Of a DNA stretch of 64,000 nucleotides, positions 8,663-16,352 are shown one piece after another. Position numbers and translations under genes: made by a program. This DNA comes from PALSA-505 sp963702235 (GTDB lineage: Bacteria > Actinomycetota > Actinomycetes > Streptosporangiales > Streptosporangiaceae), in NCBI GenBank assembly GCA_963702235.1, contig CAVPBZ010000029.1, positions 1 to 64,000 of the forward strand, read 5' to 3'. The notes under the pieces are model-generated. The model saw nothing but the letters and a program-made list of their open reading frames with translations, was not told the origin of the DNA and made no database searches. Numbering within the stretch: position 1 is the stretch's first letter; each line of letters opens with the position of its first letter.

Positions 8663-9263
8663 ACAGCTCCCTGGCCAGCGGCCAGGCGCGAGGCCGCCTC
8701 TGTGTCTGCCCCGCCGCCATCACCCGGCGGCGCGGGCGCCGTCTTGATTGACCCCGCCTGACCGCCCCCTGACGCGGACCCGCCCCATGCCCCCCGGCCA
8801 CGGCCGGGACAGGCGAAGGGATGACTGCAGCCAGCGGCACTGCCCGCACCGGAGACACCGGACCTGGGACGGACCCGAACAACCAAATACCCCCCCGCAC
8901 GCCCCCCGGCTCCCGTTTCCCCGCCGCCCGATCATCGGGCTCCCGCCCGGTCACCTCAAGGACGCCTCCGGCGCCGCCCCCGGCGGCCGGGCTCCGCCCG
9001 GTCCTTGACCCGCCCGCCCGCGAGCCACAGACATCGGCAGCTAGCAGGAAAACAGGAGACGCCAGTCACGCATGCCCGCACCACCACCAGAACCCCTGCA
9101 AACCCCCCTTGACACGGCTCCGCTCCTTCAGGGATGACACAGCCGACGTCGGCGGACGTCCACGCACGGTGCAAGGCAGGTCAGCCAGAGTAAGTAGCTG
9201 GTACATTTCCTCGCGCGTTGGCTTCAGGACGAAGAGGCCAGCGGCATTGGCGATCCCGCGGGG
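8663..9263. other. Non-coding right flank of IS110 copy and junction DNA
   Basis: Very GC-rich, no supported gene. It holds many short G/C hairpins (for example around 8930-9000) and the TTGACA at 9109-9114, expected near the right end of an IS110 element. After about 9145 a short minus-strand frame reads GLFVLKPTREEMYQLL-like residues without a start; it may be a remnant of an interrupted gene. Confidence 0.45.
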
Positions 9264-9902
9264 CTACAGCTCAAGCCGCCAGTCGTTGCAGCGCATGATG
9301 GTCCCAGGCGGGTACTCGAAGTCGGTCTCGCCGCACAGGCTGAAACCCGCCTTCCGGCAGATCGCGTTGGACGCGGGGTGATCGACAGCAGGAAACGCGT
9401 GCAGGAATTTATGCCGCTGCTGGACGCGGGCGCGCTCGGCGATGGCCCGGGCGGCGGCGGTGGCTATGCCGCGTCCCTGGAAGGCTGGCGCGATGTTCCA
9501 GCCCGTCTCATACACCAGTTCGTCGTGCCAGGTTCGCTCCCAGTACCCGATGATGCCAGCCCGCTGGCTGTCCTCCACCACGATGGCGAACATCTGCCCC
9601 GCTCCCGGGTCGCCGCGCTGAAGGTAGCGCCGATGCCGGTCCAGAAGCTTGTCCTCGGTCTCCGGGCCGCCAAGGTGCGCCGTCATTTCCGGGGTGTTCG
9701 CCTGCCGAAGGAGGCTGAAGTCGGCCTGTCTCCAGACTTCTAGTCTGATCGCTTGCGTGACGTCGTCCACGACGGCGACGGTAGCCCACACCTCCGACAT
9801 CTGGTCCGCAACTACGGATCGCCCATGGATAGGCGCTCCTCCGAGGTTGCGCGGCGGCCCCGAGACCTCGCTCTGTGGCGCTGAGAGCTTGATCATGCCC
9901 AA
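9264..9902 (-). CDS. GNAT-family N-acetyltransferase
   Basis: 212 residues. The GNAT core is visible: strand/helix IRLEVWRQADFSLLRQAN, a beta-bulge region IIGYWERTWHDELVYETGWNI, and the acetyl-CoA pyrophosphate loop in AFQGRGIATAAARAIAERA (motif A), then HPASNAICRKAGFSLCG (motif B). This resembles RimJ/RimL-type amino-acid or aminoglycoside acetyltransferases; the acceptor is unknown. Start choice is uncertain: TTG 9902, ATG 9896 or ATG 9800 (the last leaves 178 residues and the complete domain). It lies alone between the IS110 copy and the tRNA-Thr fragment, a cargo-like position. Confidence 0.83.
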   Translation of the reverse strand: MGMIKLSAPQSEVSGPPRNLGGAPIHGRSVVADQMSEVWATVAVVDDVTQAIRLEVWRQADFSLLRQANTPEMTAHLGGPETEDKLLDRHRRYLQRGDPGAGQMFAIVVEDSQRAGIIGYWERTWHDELVYETGWNIAPAFQGRGIATAAARAIAERARVQQRHKFLHAFPAVDHPASNAICRKAGFSLCGETDFEYPPGTIMRCNDWRLEL

Positions 9903-10162
9903 TACGTGCCCAGATGGTTACTCTGCCCATGTATTCGTGCAGGTCAGAGCAGTTGCCTTACAGGTCTTGAAAACCGCTATGGCTTCGTCATCACGGCTTC
10001 GGGCATCTGGCCGCTTCCCCAAGTGTGGAGCCGTTCGTTATGCCTACCTTGCTAACGGATGTGCTAACAACGACCCTGGACCAGCTCGGACGTCCCTGGA
10101 ACGAGCAGCCCTGCGAGCAGGGCAGAAGTGATCCGCTGGACGGGCGTGGACGGCTCTAATCC

Positions 10163-10207
10163 TTCTCGTAATGCGTAGGTCATCGGTTCGATTCCGATAG
10201 GCGGCTG
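10163..10207 (+). other. 3' half of tRNA-Thr(CGT), probable attachment-site (att) remnant
   Basis: Reads as anticodon loop CTCGTAA (anticodon CGT at 10167-10169), variable region, a perfect T-arm (ATCGG TTCGATT CCGAT, about 10181-10197) and acceptor strand AGGCGGC. No matching 5' half, D-arm or acceptor 5' strand lies upstream, so this is not a functional tRNA gene. Actinobacterial integrative elements insert at tRNA 3' ends and leave exactly this kind of duplicated half. The intact tRNA should lie outside this window. Confidence 0.75.
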
Positions 10208-10242
10208 GCAGGTCAGAGGCCTCTTCCGATCATGGAAGGGGC

Positions 10243-10277
10243 CAGGTCAGGAGCCCGGCTGTAACTCTCTACGGATC
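10243..10277 (+). repeat. 35-base direct repeat, copy 2
   Basis: Second copy of the sequence at 5629-5663, one mismatch. It lies 36 bases after the tRNA-Thr half. Confidence 0.8.
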
Positions 10278-10344
10278 TGAAGGTGGCCGGCTGAGGCAGC
10301 CGGGCTACGCTGCCAGTACATCTGCTCCTGGGGAGGTGCCGGGG

Positions 10345-10821
10345 ATGACAGAGCCGGGAAACGAGTTGGCAGCCGGGGCGGGTGGCCAGGGTCGCCTCCG
10401 GGCGTCGGACGCCGACCGCGAGCAGGTGATTGACATGCTCAAGACCGCGTTCGTGCAAGGACGGCTGGACCGGGACGAGTTCGACCTGCGGGTCGGCCGG
10501 GCGCTGGCGTCGCGGACCTGCGCGAACCTGGCCGCCCTCACCGCCGACATTCCCGCCCGGCTGGCAAGAGCCCGGCCGCCGGAGCCCGCCCGGGAATCGG
10601 TCAGCAAGAAGGCGGTCGTAGCGGTGGCCGCCGCGACTGCGGCATTCGTCGGCATGTCGCCCGTAATGATGCTGACGCCGCCCTGGCCGCCCTTTGTGCT
10701 ACCGGTCGCCATGATCTGGTTCGTCTTGGCCATGGCCGTGCCGACAGGCTGGCTTGCGCTGTTGCACGACTGGCTTGACAAACGCGCTGGCAGGCAGTCC
10801 GCCCGCTGGGTGACTAACTGA
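10345..10821 (+). CDS. DUF1707-domain membrane protein
   Basis: 158 residues. The DUF1707 (SHOCT-like) module is LRASDADREQVIDMLKTAF, GRLDRDEFDLRVGRALASRT and NLAALTADIP (about residues 17-67). Two hydrophobic segments follow (VVAVAAATAAFVGMSPVMML and VLPVAMIWFVLAMAVPTGWLALL). The ATG at 10345 follows GGGGAGG by 8 bases; an in-frame GTG at 10336 overlaps that site and is less likely. Such proteins are very common in Streptomycetales/Streptosporangiales, often in many copies, with no established function. No operon partner. Confidence 0.83.
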   Translation: MTEPGNELAAGAGGQGRLRASDADREQVIDMLKTAFVQGRLDRDEFDLRVGRALASRTCANLAALTADIPARLARARPPEPARESVSKKAVVAVAAATAAFVGMSPVMMLTPPWPPFVLPVAMIWFVLAMAVPTGWLALLHDWLDKRAGRQSARWVTN

Positions 10822-10902
10822 GTGACGATCACAGCAACCGCCAGCGGACGAAGGTGGACGTTAACAGACGGCACAGGCTGTTCAACGACCAGCCGGAGCA
10901 GA

Positions 10903-11628
10903 TCAGAAGCGCGCGAGCTTTCCTTCCCACGAAGTGGTCACATGCGCTGCGGAATGGTCCACGGCGTCCTCCTTTCGCGCTGTCACGGCGGGATAGGAGG
11001 CATCAAACGCCGCCTGCCGACCCCTTACCAGGGCGAGACTGTGTTGGCGGTGATCAGCCTGCCGCCGGTCACCGCTGAGGCGAACCGCCACGCGCCCAGC
11101 CGGCCCCATCCCGGCAGGCTCGCGGCCGCGGCGAACGCGGCGCTGATCGCCGCCAGCGCGAACCGGGCCGCCCCGGCCGCAGGCGTGACCGCCTGCCCGC
11201 CCAGCTCCACCGCCAGCGCCGCGAACGCCACCCCCAGCTCCGCGGCGCGGGCCGGAACCGGCGGACCCAGCCGCGGGCGGATCGTATACGGCACCCCCGC
11301 CCGCTCCGCCGCCGGGCGGACCCCGCACCCCCCGCCGGCCACCACCTCCCCGACCACCGAGCCGATGGTCTCGGCCATGTCCGGCCGCCAGGCCAGCGTG
11401 AACGCAGGCAGCAGCGCATGGCTCACCCTGCATCGGGCGCACCGCAGCCGGGGCGCGAAGATCTTCCAGTAGCGGCCCGCCTCCCGGACATAACGCCGGT
11501 ACCCCGACCAGAACACCAGCGGCCCAGCACGACGGGCAGTCCGGGCGCGGGAACCCCAGATCACGGCCGACCGCCGCGTACGCATCGGCCGCAAGCGGGC
11601 ACGGCCATACGATGGCCACGGGCGACAC
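10903..11628 (-). pseudogene. DUF6431-type zinc-ribbon/HTH transposon gene, broken copy
   Basis: The N-terminal segment (VAIVWPCPLAADAYAAVGRD, PRPDCPSC) is in one frame. It switches near 11530 to the frame reading LVFWSGYRRYVREAGRYWKI, RLRCARCRVSHALLPAFTLA, FALAAISAAF and GGRLITANTVSPW. A further short shift lies around the HTH (RGWVRRFR is readable only in the third frame). The CPxC...RCARC pattern and overall layout match the intact gene at 21299-21907, so this is a paralogue of that transposon gene. No transposase or ATPase gene follows it, so it is a stranded relic. Confidence 0.72.
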
Positions 11629-11805
11629 CGCCTCGGATCCCTTCTCGCGGTCGGCGCAACACGGGCGTTCCCGACCCCGAGGATGTGCCGCCAGCGGTTG
11701 CGACGACTGGCACCACGTCAACCTGCTGCCCCGGGCCGACGGCACGTTGCGTTCGTCGCCGAGCAGCCTGAGAAGCGCCGTTCAGAAACAAGAGGAGATC
11801 AACAA

Positions 11806-12111
11806 ATGTCAGCAACGCTGAAGTTGACGCATAAGGCAATCGGGGCGGAGGTCCGTCGTGGCACGTACGATGTCCTGGTCGACGGTGAGCGGGTCGGGTC
11901 GGTCGAAATGAACCACACGATCGAGATACCAGTCGAGGCTGGACGTCACACCCTGCAAGTTCGCAATGGACGAAACTCGAGCGGCACTCAAACCTTCGAC
12001 GCCGCCGAGGAAGAGATCGTCGCCTTCCGATGCACCGGAAAGAGGCTCTTGCCGATCTTTCTCGCATCCTTTGTCGTGCCCAGGCTGGCACTGAAACTCG
12101 TTCGCGATTGA
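11806..12111 (+). CDS. Small conserved protein, predicted beta-rich with hydrophobic C-terminus
   Basis: 101 residues from the ATG at 11806, preceded by AGGAG. The sequence alternates short strands (YDVLVDGERVGSVEMNHTIE, AGRHTLQVRNGRNSSGTQTF), resembling PEGA/FHA-like or DUF-type beta-sandwich modules often seen in actinobacterial membrane-linked proteins. The final 25 residues (LLPIFLASFVVPRLALKLVRD) could associate with the membrane. A longer frame from 11683 has no ribosome site and is an unlikely extension. Function not recognised; no operon. Confidence 0.65.
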   Translation: MSATLKLTHKAIGAEVRRGTYDVLVDGERVGSVEMNHTIEIPVEAGRHTLQVRNGRNSSGTQTFDAAEEEIVAFRCTGKRLLPIFLASFVVPRLALKLVRD

Positions 12112-12555
12112 GTCGGCGTCGCCGTCGTGGGCTCACCAGCACGTCGTTATCGCCCCGGGGTGCCGCTCTCGGCCCGGGACAAAACGCTAGCCGGAAGGGG
12201 TCAGGCCAACCTTCCGGCCTCCCCCGGTGCGACCGGTTCCACCGCGTGATCGTCGGGCCGAAGGCGAGGAGGGACCCCTCACGTTCAACGGGACACCACG
12301 ATCCTGACCCGCCCGCGAGCAGGCCGGGAAGCGACATGTTCAAAGAACACGGCCGGGCACCTGCCCAGGACGCTCAGATAGTTAGGCCGTCAACACCCAG
12401 GCCGGCGACTCGGCAGAGCCGGGCTCCATGTCACCTCGGGTCAGCTGCCCAAAATTCTTACGCCGTAGCGGCGTCACCCCGGGCAGCATGACTCATTTAT
12501 CATGCGCTGCGTTGTGGCAGTCGGTTGTCTTCTGAGTCCATCAGCTGGAAGGCGC
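12112..12555. other. Intergenic region, nothing recognised
   Basis: About 440 bases between a plus-strand gene and the end of a minus-strand gene. Neither a gene nor a strong terminator hairpin was found. Confidence 0.5.
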
Positions 12556-13137
12556 TCAGCTACCGGTGCACCGCGGGCTGGCATGCCCCACGCTGGCTCC
12601 GATGACGATGCGCGGGCCTCCAGGGGGCGGGTGCTGGCTGAAGGCAGCACGGAGATACACGCCGGTGCTGGTGGGCAGGGCCGAGGGGTGGATCACTATG
12701 ACGGGGGAGGGTGCTGCCTGACGGGGCGGGAAGCCCGGGAAGACCCTGTTCATCAGGGCCTGGCCTGCGGGGTAGGGCCGGCACGACGGGTCCTGCTGGC
12801 CGACGAAGGTAACGCTGGCCGGGACTCCATCCGCGCGGAGCTTACGCTGCAGTCCAGCCGGATTGCGCAGCTCGTGGATGGTGACAGAGATACTGCCGCC
12901 GGTCTGCTCGGCTACTGTCCAGGCCGCCAGGTGGACGCTGGGCTTGTGGCTGCCCGGCAGCAGCGTGGTCACGGCAAGCGCCGCTGTGGCCACCAGGGCC
13001 AGGGCTCCGGCCAGGCGGGGAATCCGCTGCCGGACGCGTATCGCGCGGCTACGGGTCACGATCTGCTCCGCCGGGATGTTCATATGCACATCGGTGACGG
13101 TCTCCTTCACCGCTGTGATCAGTTCGTCGTCGGTCAT
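12556..13137 (-). CDS. Single-pass membrane protein, probable anti-sigma-type partner of the upstream ECF sigma gene
   Basis: 193 residues. It has a cytosolic N-terminus (MTDDELITAVKETVTDVHMN; RSRAIRVRQR), one transmembrane helix (LAGALALVATAALAVTTLLPG, about 43-63) and an extracytoplasmic remainder with two cysteines. The ATG at 13137 overlaps the sigma-factor stop (ATGA), so it is translationally coupled. The layout resembles the CU044_5270/anti-sigma-like proteins that follow SigE-type ECF genes, but no zinc-finger motif is present. Because the sigma gene has an in-frame stop, this partner may be a leftover. Confidence 0.7.
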   Translation of the reverse strand: MTDDELITAVKETVTDVHMNIPAEQIVTRSRAIRVRQRIPRLAGALALVATAALAVTTLLPGSHKPSVHLAAWTVAEQTGGSISVTIHELRNPAGLQRKLRADGVPASVTFVGQQDPSCRPYPAGQALMNRVFPGFPPRQAAPSPVIVIHPSALPTSTGVYLRAAFSQHPPPGGPRIVIGASVGHASPRCTGS

Positions 13138-13646
13138 GATGGAGTCTCCCGCTGTGGAGTGGGCTTGAGGTCATCGCGCAACGCAGCGAGGGCGCGGGCC
13201 ATGTGAACCATGACCGTGTTCGGCGCGATGCCGAGCACCTCCGCGGTGCGGCTGGTATCCAGGTCGAGGAGCAGCCGCAGGGCCACGACCTGCCGCTGCC
13301 GGACGGGCAGCCGCATCAGGGCTGCCATAATCCTGGAATCGACCGGGCTCTCGGCGGCCCGATCGCCCGCAGGCAGGTCCGCGACCAGGCCGGGATCGGG
13401 CACCGATACCTCCCGGCGGCGCCGCCGCCACCAGGAGATGTTCGCGTTCAGCGCGGTGCGGACCACCCACGCTGCCGGGGCCGGATGCTTGCTGACCGTG
13501 CGCCATGATACACAGGCCCGGGCAAAGGCCTCGGCAACAAGCTCCTGCGCCGTGTCCTGGTCGCCGACGCCGATCAGGACGGTGCGGAGGCACTCATCCC
13601 TGGACTAGCGGTAGAACTCCGCGAAGTCCGGTCGTTGGGTTCCCAC
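13134..13646 (-). pseudogene. ECF (SigE-family) sigma-70 factor gene with in-frame TAG
   Basis: From a GTG at 13646 the frame reads MGTQRPDFAEFYR, then TAG (13605-13607), then continues in the same frame SRDECLRTVLIGVGDQDTAQ ... AFARACVSWRTVSKHPAPAAW, VVRTALNANISWWRRRRRE (region 2) and RLPVRQRQVVALRLLLDLDT, LGIAPNTVMVHMARALAALR (region 4 HTH). One nonsense codon 14 codons in, with everything else intact, indicates a recent null or a base-call error. A shorter product from the GTG at 13466 would lose region 2. Its stop overlaps the membrane partner's start. Confidence 0.78.
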
Positions 13647-14039
13647 ACTCGTTCAACGCACAACCGTCGCGCACGGGATTACTCGTGCCCCGTTCCGCGC
13701 CCACCGTCTTCCCGGTTGCTACGCAATCAAAGGCGGCAGACGATAACGGCATGGCGGATGTCCCTGGCGATGAGCGTTGCAAGCACGGCAAGATCGCAGC
13801 TTGGTGCGGCGAATCGGAATGCATGGCCGCGCGCACGGGTCTTCCTGTCCGAGTGTAGCGAACTCCATCCGACAGTGCGTACCACCGCAAGCGGACTTGC
13901 CAGGCACTGCTCGAGGGACATCGCAAGGCCGAGCGTTACGGCTATGAGGTGATCCGTCAGCGCATGGACGTATTGAGTGATTGAGATGTATCTTGTCTTC
14001 ACCGGACTCGGTCGTGACTATGCCGCAGAAGTCTCACCC
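13647..14039. other. Upstream region of sigma gene and small-ORF region
   Basis: No long gene supported. A 35-residue Cys-rich frame (13751-13858) is listed separately. The promoter of the sigma gene (minus strand) should be in 13650-13720 but no clear hexamers were seen. Confidence 0.4.
13751..13858 (+). CDS. Possible 35-residue cysteine-rich small protein
   Basis: ATG at 13751 gives MADVPGDERCKHGKIAAWCG followed by ESECMAARTGLPVRV. The CKHG...WCGxxxC arrangement resembles small actinobacterial Cys-rich proteins or a broken zinc-binding domain. No good ribosome site. It may also be the tail of a decayed longer gene. Function unknown. Confidence 0.3.
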   Translation: MADVPGDERCKHGKIAAWCGESECMAARTGLPVRV

Positions 14040-14487
14040 ATGAGTACATCGCCACTTTCTCCGCAGGAGATCCGCGCCGCCGCCGAGACGCACAAGGAGC
14101 TTGGGCCCGAATACAGCGAAGCGGTGGTCGAGTCGTTCCTTGAGCGAGTTGACCGGGGAAATCGCCGCACGCGTGGAGGCACGCCTCGGACCTGCGCCCC
14201 GAGAACAGCCGGTGCAGCAAGCGCAGTCGAATGGCCGCCGCATGCTGCTGGCCGGTGTGGCGATCGGCATCTTTGTCACCGGTGTGCCTTCCCTTCTGGT
14301 CGTCAAGGGCGCGGGTGGCGTCATCACCAAGGATGAGATGGAGGTTCTCCTCGTCATCGGCGTCCTCTGGGCGATAGCAGTCGCCGTCGGGGCGTTCGCG
14401 TACCGGTCAGTCGTCACTACCTCCGCAAGGAACACGGCGTTCGCCAACCGGACGGCAGGTCTCCTAAGACGACCGCCTGAGTCCTGA
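14040..14487 (+). pseudogene. Small membrane protein gene broken by one extra G
   Basis: ATG at 14040 reads MSTSPLSPQEIRAAAETHKE, LGPEYSEAVVESFLERVDR. At a GGGG run (about 14155-14158) the frame is lost. Removing one G continues as EIAARVEARLGPAPREQPVQ and a membrane part (MLLAGVAIGIFVTGVPSLLV, VLLVIGVLWAIAVAVGAFAY) to the stop at 14487. The join is smooth at residue level, so the unbroken ancestor was a protein of about 148 residues with two transmembrane helices. Function unknown. Either decay or a homopolymer base-call error. Confidence 0.68.
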
Positions 14488-14620
14488 CCTGAGCCGTCCT
14501 GGGACTGGTACACGTGTGCCCGATCGAGCGATGATTGGCTTGGACCGGCCGATTGCCAACTGTGGCTTGTCGGTTGGATGACGACCAGGTCGCCGAGCCT
14601 GGTCGGCCCCCTGGCGGCCG

Positions 14621-15835
14621 GTGATGATTGGCGGCATGGGAACTTCCGCGGGCGCCGGTGACGCACCGGCCGGGCTAGGGCACACGCCGTACCTGCCTGA
14701 GCCGACCGGTCCGTGCCCGGTCGGCACCACGTCCTTGTGGCTGACAGACACCTCCCGCCCCGATCCCTGGGCCGCGGGAGTGAGCACACGAGAGCTGATG
14801 GTCTCCCTGTGGTATCCGGCGGTGCCGACCGGCGGGCGGCGAGCCCGGTACATGACGCCAGCGGAGTCCGAACTCCAGCTCAGCAGCAGGGGCATCGCCG
14901 GCGTCCCGCCGGACGCGCTGAGCACGGTCCGGACCAATGCGGTCAGCGACGCCACGCCGGCAGGGATGCAGCGGAGCCTCCCCCTCGTCGTGCTCTCGCC
15001 CGGCTTCACCAGCCCCCGCAGCACGCTCACCGCCCTGGCTGAGGACCTGGCCAGCCATGGCTACGTCGTGGCCGGAATTGATCACACCTACGAGAGTCAC
15101 GCCACGGCCTTTCCCGATGGGCGGGTCACCACCTGCCTCGCCCGTGAGGGGCGCCGGCGGGGCAGCGGGTTCTGGGAGAAGGTGGTGGCAGGCCGGGCAG
15201 CCGATGCCTGCTTCGTGCTCGGCGAGCTGACCGGTGCGCACCCGGCCTGGCTGGGTGCCGCGCTGATCGACCCGTCTCGGATGGCGATGGCGGGCCACTC
15301 CGTCGGCGGCGCCGCCGCCATCGCCGCCATGCTGGCTGACTCCCGCATCCGCGCCGGCCTCGACATGGATGGCGCCACTGTCGCCCCGATCCCTGGCCAC
15401 GGCCTGTCCCGGCCCTTTCTCTTCTTGGGCAAGCAATCCAACTACACCCCGGGAAGCGGAGGTGCCGCGAGCACCTGGGAGCGGGACTGGAAACTCCTGA
15501 CCGGCTGGAAACGGTGGCTCCTGGTGGCCGGCGCGGTACACGCTTCCTTCACCGACCTCGCGCTCGTGGCCGATCAGACCGGCATCGACATCGGCGCCGG
15601 CCTGCCCGGAGCCCGGTCCCTGGACATCACCCGCGCCTACGTCCGGGCCTTCTTCGACCAGCACCTGCACGGCAAGCCACAAGCCCTGCTGGACCAGCCA
15701 TCACCGCGCTACCGCGAGGTCACGTTCTGTTCGCCGCAGACAGAAATCCGCGCGGGCTGGCGGCCCGCCGAGGGAAAACGACAGACCAATGAGAAACTGC
15801 CAGGGCCCGCGGGCCACAGCTCTGCGCCCCAGTGA
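14621..15835 (+). CDS. Alpha/beta hydrolase, platelet-activating-factor acetylhydrolase-like
   Basis: Up to 404 residues. The fold markers in order are an oxyanion/strand segment LPLVVLSPGFTSPRSTL, DHTYESHA, the nucleophile elbow MAGHSVGGAAAIAAM (Ser at about residue 226), an acid in LDMDGATV, and the His in AGAVHASFTDLAL. This order fits PAF-acetylhydrolase/dienelactone-like serine hydrolases. An N-terminal beta-rich part (TTSLWLTDTSRPDPW, LMVSLWYPAV) precedes, as in that family. No signal peptide is evident. Starts at GTG 14621, ATG 14624 or ATG 14636 are all possible; none has a strong ribosome site. Substrate not known; stands alone. Confidence 0.83.
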   Translation: MMIGGMGTSAGAGDAPAGLGHTPYLPEPTGPCPVGTTSLWLTDTSRPDPWAAGVSTRELMVSLWYPAVPTGGRRARYMTPAESELQLSSRGIAGVPPDALSTVRTNAVSDATPAGMQRSLPLVVLSPGFTSPRSTLTALAEDLASHGYVVAGIDHTYESHATAFPDGRVTTCLAREGRRRGSGFWEKVVAGRAADACFVLGELTGAHPAWLGAALIDPSRMAMAGHSVGGAAAIAAMLADSRIRAGLDMDGATVAPIPGHGLSRPFLFLGKQSNYTPGSGGAASTWERDWKLLTGWKRWLLVAGAVHASFTDLALVADQTGIDIGAGLPGARSLDITRAYVRAFFDQHLHGKPQALLDQPSPRYREVTFCSPQTEIRAGWRPAEGKRQTNEKLPGPAGHSSAPQ

Positions 15836-15959
15836 ATCTCTACACGGTGATAAAAGTCGGGTAAGGAGTCGGCCGCCGAACGCGCCGCGCGTGGCCATAC
15901 CAGGACGCGGCCTCCGGTCGCGATGTTCGCGTCACCCAGTGAAGGGTTAGCGTAAATGT

Positions 15960-16232
15960 GTGGCCAGGTTTCCCCGCCGGGGTCGCCCGGCGCTGTTGAT
16001 CTGCTTCGCGGCACTGATGGCTGTGGCCGCGGGTTGCAGCGGTTCTGGCCACTCTTCGAGTCATCCCGTATCGGCAAGCCAGCCGCCCCCGGCGCTGGTG
16101 ACGGAGCATGTCGTAAATGGGCGCTTCACCGTGACGTTCAGCGGCACGGCACTTCAACAAGCCAAAGCGGCCGGGATCAACCTGCCAGCGCTAACTGTCC
16201 ATGCGCTCGGGCGCATCAACGCGCTGCTGCCC
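15960..16232 (+). pseudogene. DUF2268-type secreted zinc metalloprotease gene, 5' part (split by transposon)
   Basis: GTG 15960 opens a lipoprotein: basic start MARFPRRGRPALLICFAALM, lipobox VAAGC, then a beta-rich region ending HALGRINALLP at 16232. Immediately afterwards the frame runs into transposon DNA (VRGHSA, stop). The missing remainder lies at 22111-22668: joining residue 91 here to GPKTTITV there gives an uninterrupted 276-residue protein. The 5-base TGCCC at 16228-16232 is repeated at 22106-22110. The truncated ORF may still be translated as a 97-residue lipoprotein but would lack the protease part. Confidence 0.85.
16228..16232. repeat. Target-site duplication of the three-gene transposon (left copy, TGCCC)
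   Basis: TGCCC here and at 22106-22110 flank the element; removing the element and one copy restores the reading frame of the split metalloprotease. A 6-base reading (CTGCCC) is also possible. Confidence 0.8.
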
Positions 16233-16294
16233 GTGCGCGGACATTCAGCGTGATGATGGCGGCGTCATTGGCGGTGAGGACGCAAGCACAGGGA

Positions 16295-16327
16295 AAGGCC
16301 CCGCCGGTGGTGTTCCGGCGGGGCCTT
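16295..16327 (-). terminator. Hairpin terminator candidate after the ATPase gene
   Basis: AAGGCCCCGCC pairs perfectly with GGCGGGGCCTT over an 11-base loop, 25 bases beyond the ATPase stop. No long U-tract, as is common in GC-rich actinobacteria. Confidence 0.65.
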
Positions 16328-16352
16328 GGTGTGCGTGCTGGCGGCTTGGTGG

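Larger units (their letters stand above)
7376..9145 (+). mobile_element. IS110-type insertion sequence (ends approximate)
   Basis: Contains a full-length IS110 DEDD transposase (7592-8662), a structured upstream segment and a 450-base non-coding right flank ending near a TTGACA box (9109-9114). In IS110 elements a -35 hexamer at the right end and a -10 at the left end join to a promoter in the circular intermediate; this TTGACA fits that role. Boundaries are estimates only; no terminal repeats or duplication seen. Confidence 0.6.
9903..10344. other. Intergenic attachment-site region
   Basis: No protein gene supported. It contains the 3' half of tRNA-Thr(CGT) at 10163-10207, a small CTTCCGATCATGGAAG hairpin at about 10223, and copy 2 of the 35-base direct repeat (10243-10277). 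The layout looks like one side of an old integration event. Confidence 0.55.

Noticed and set aside
9109..9114. TTGACA as a normal promoter for a plus-strand gene
   Set aside because: No plus-strand gene follows; it fits better as part of the IS110 right end.
9966..9978. GGTCTTGAAAACC, resembling a tRNA-Ser(TGA) anticodon arm
   Set aside because: No D-arm, T-arm or acceptor stem nearby; a single stem-loop of this size can arise by chance.
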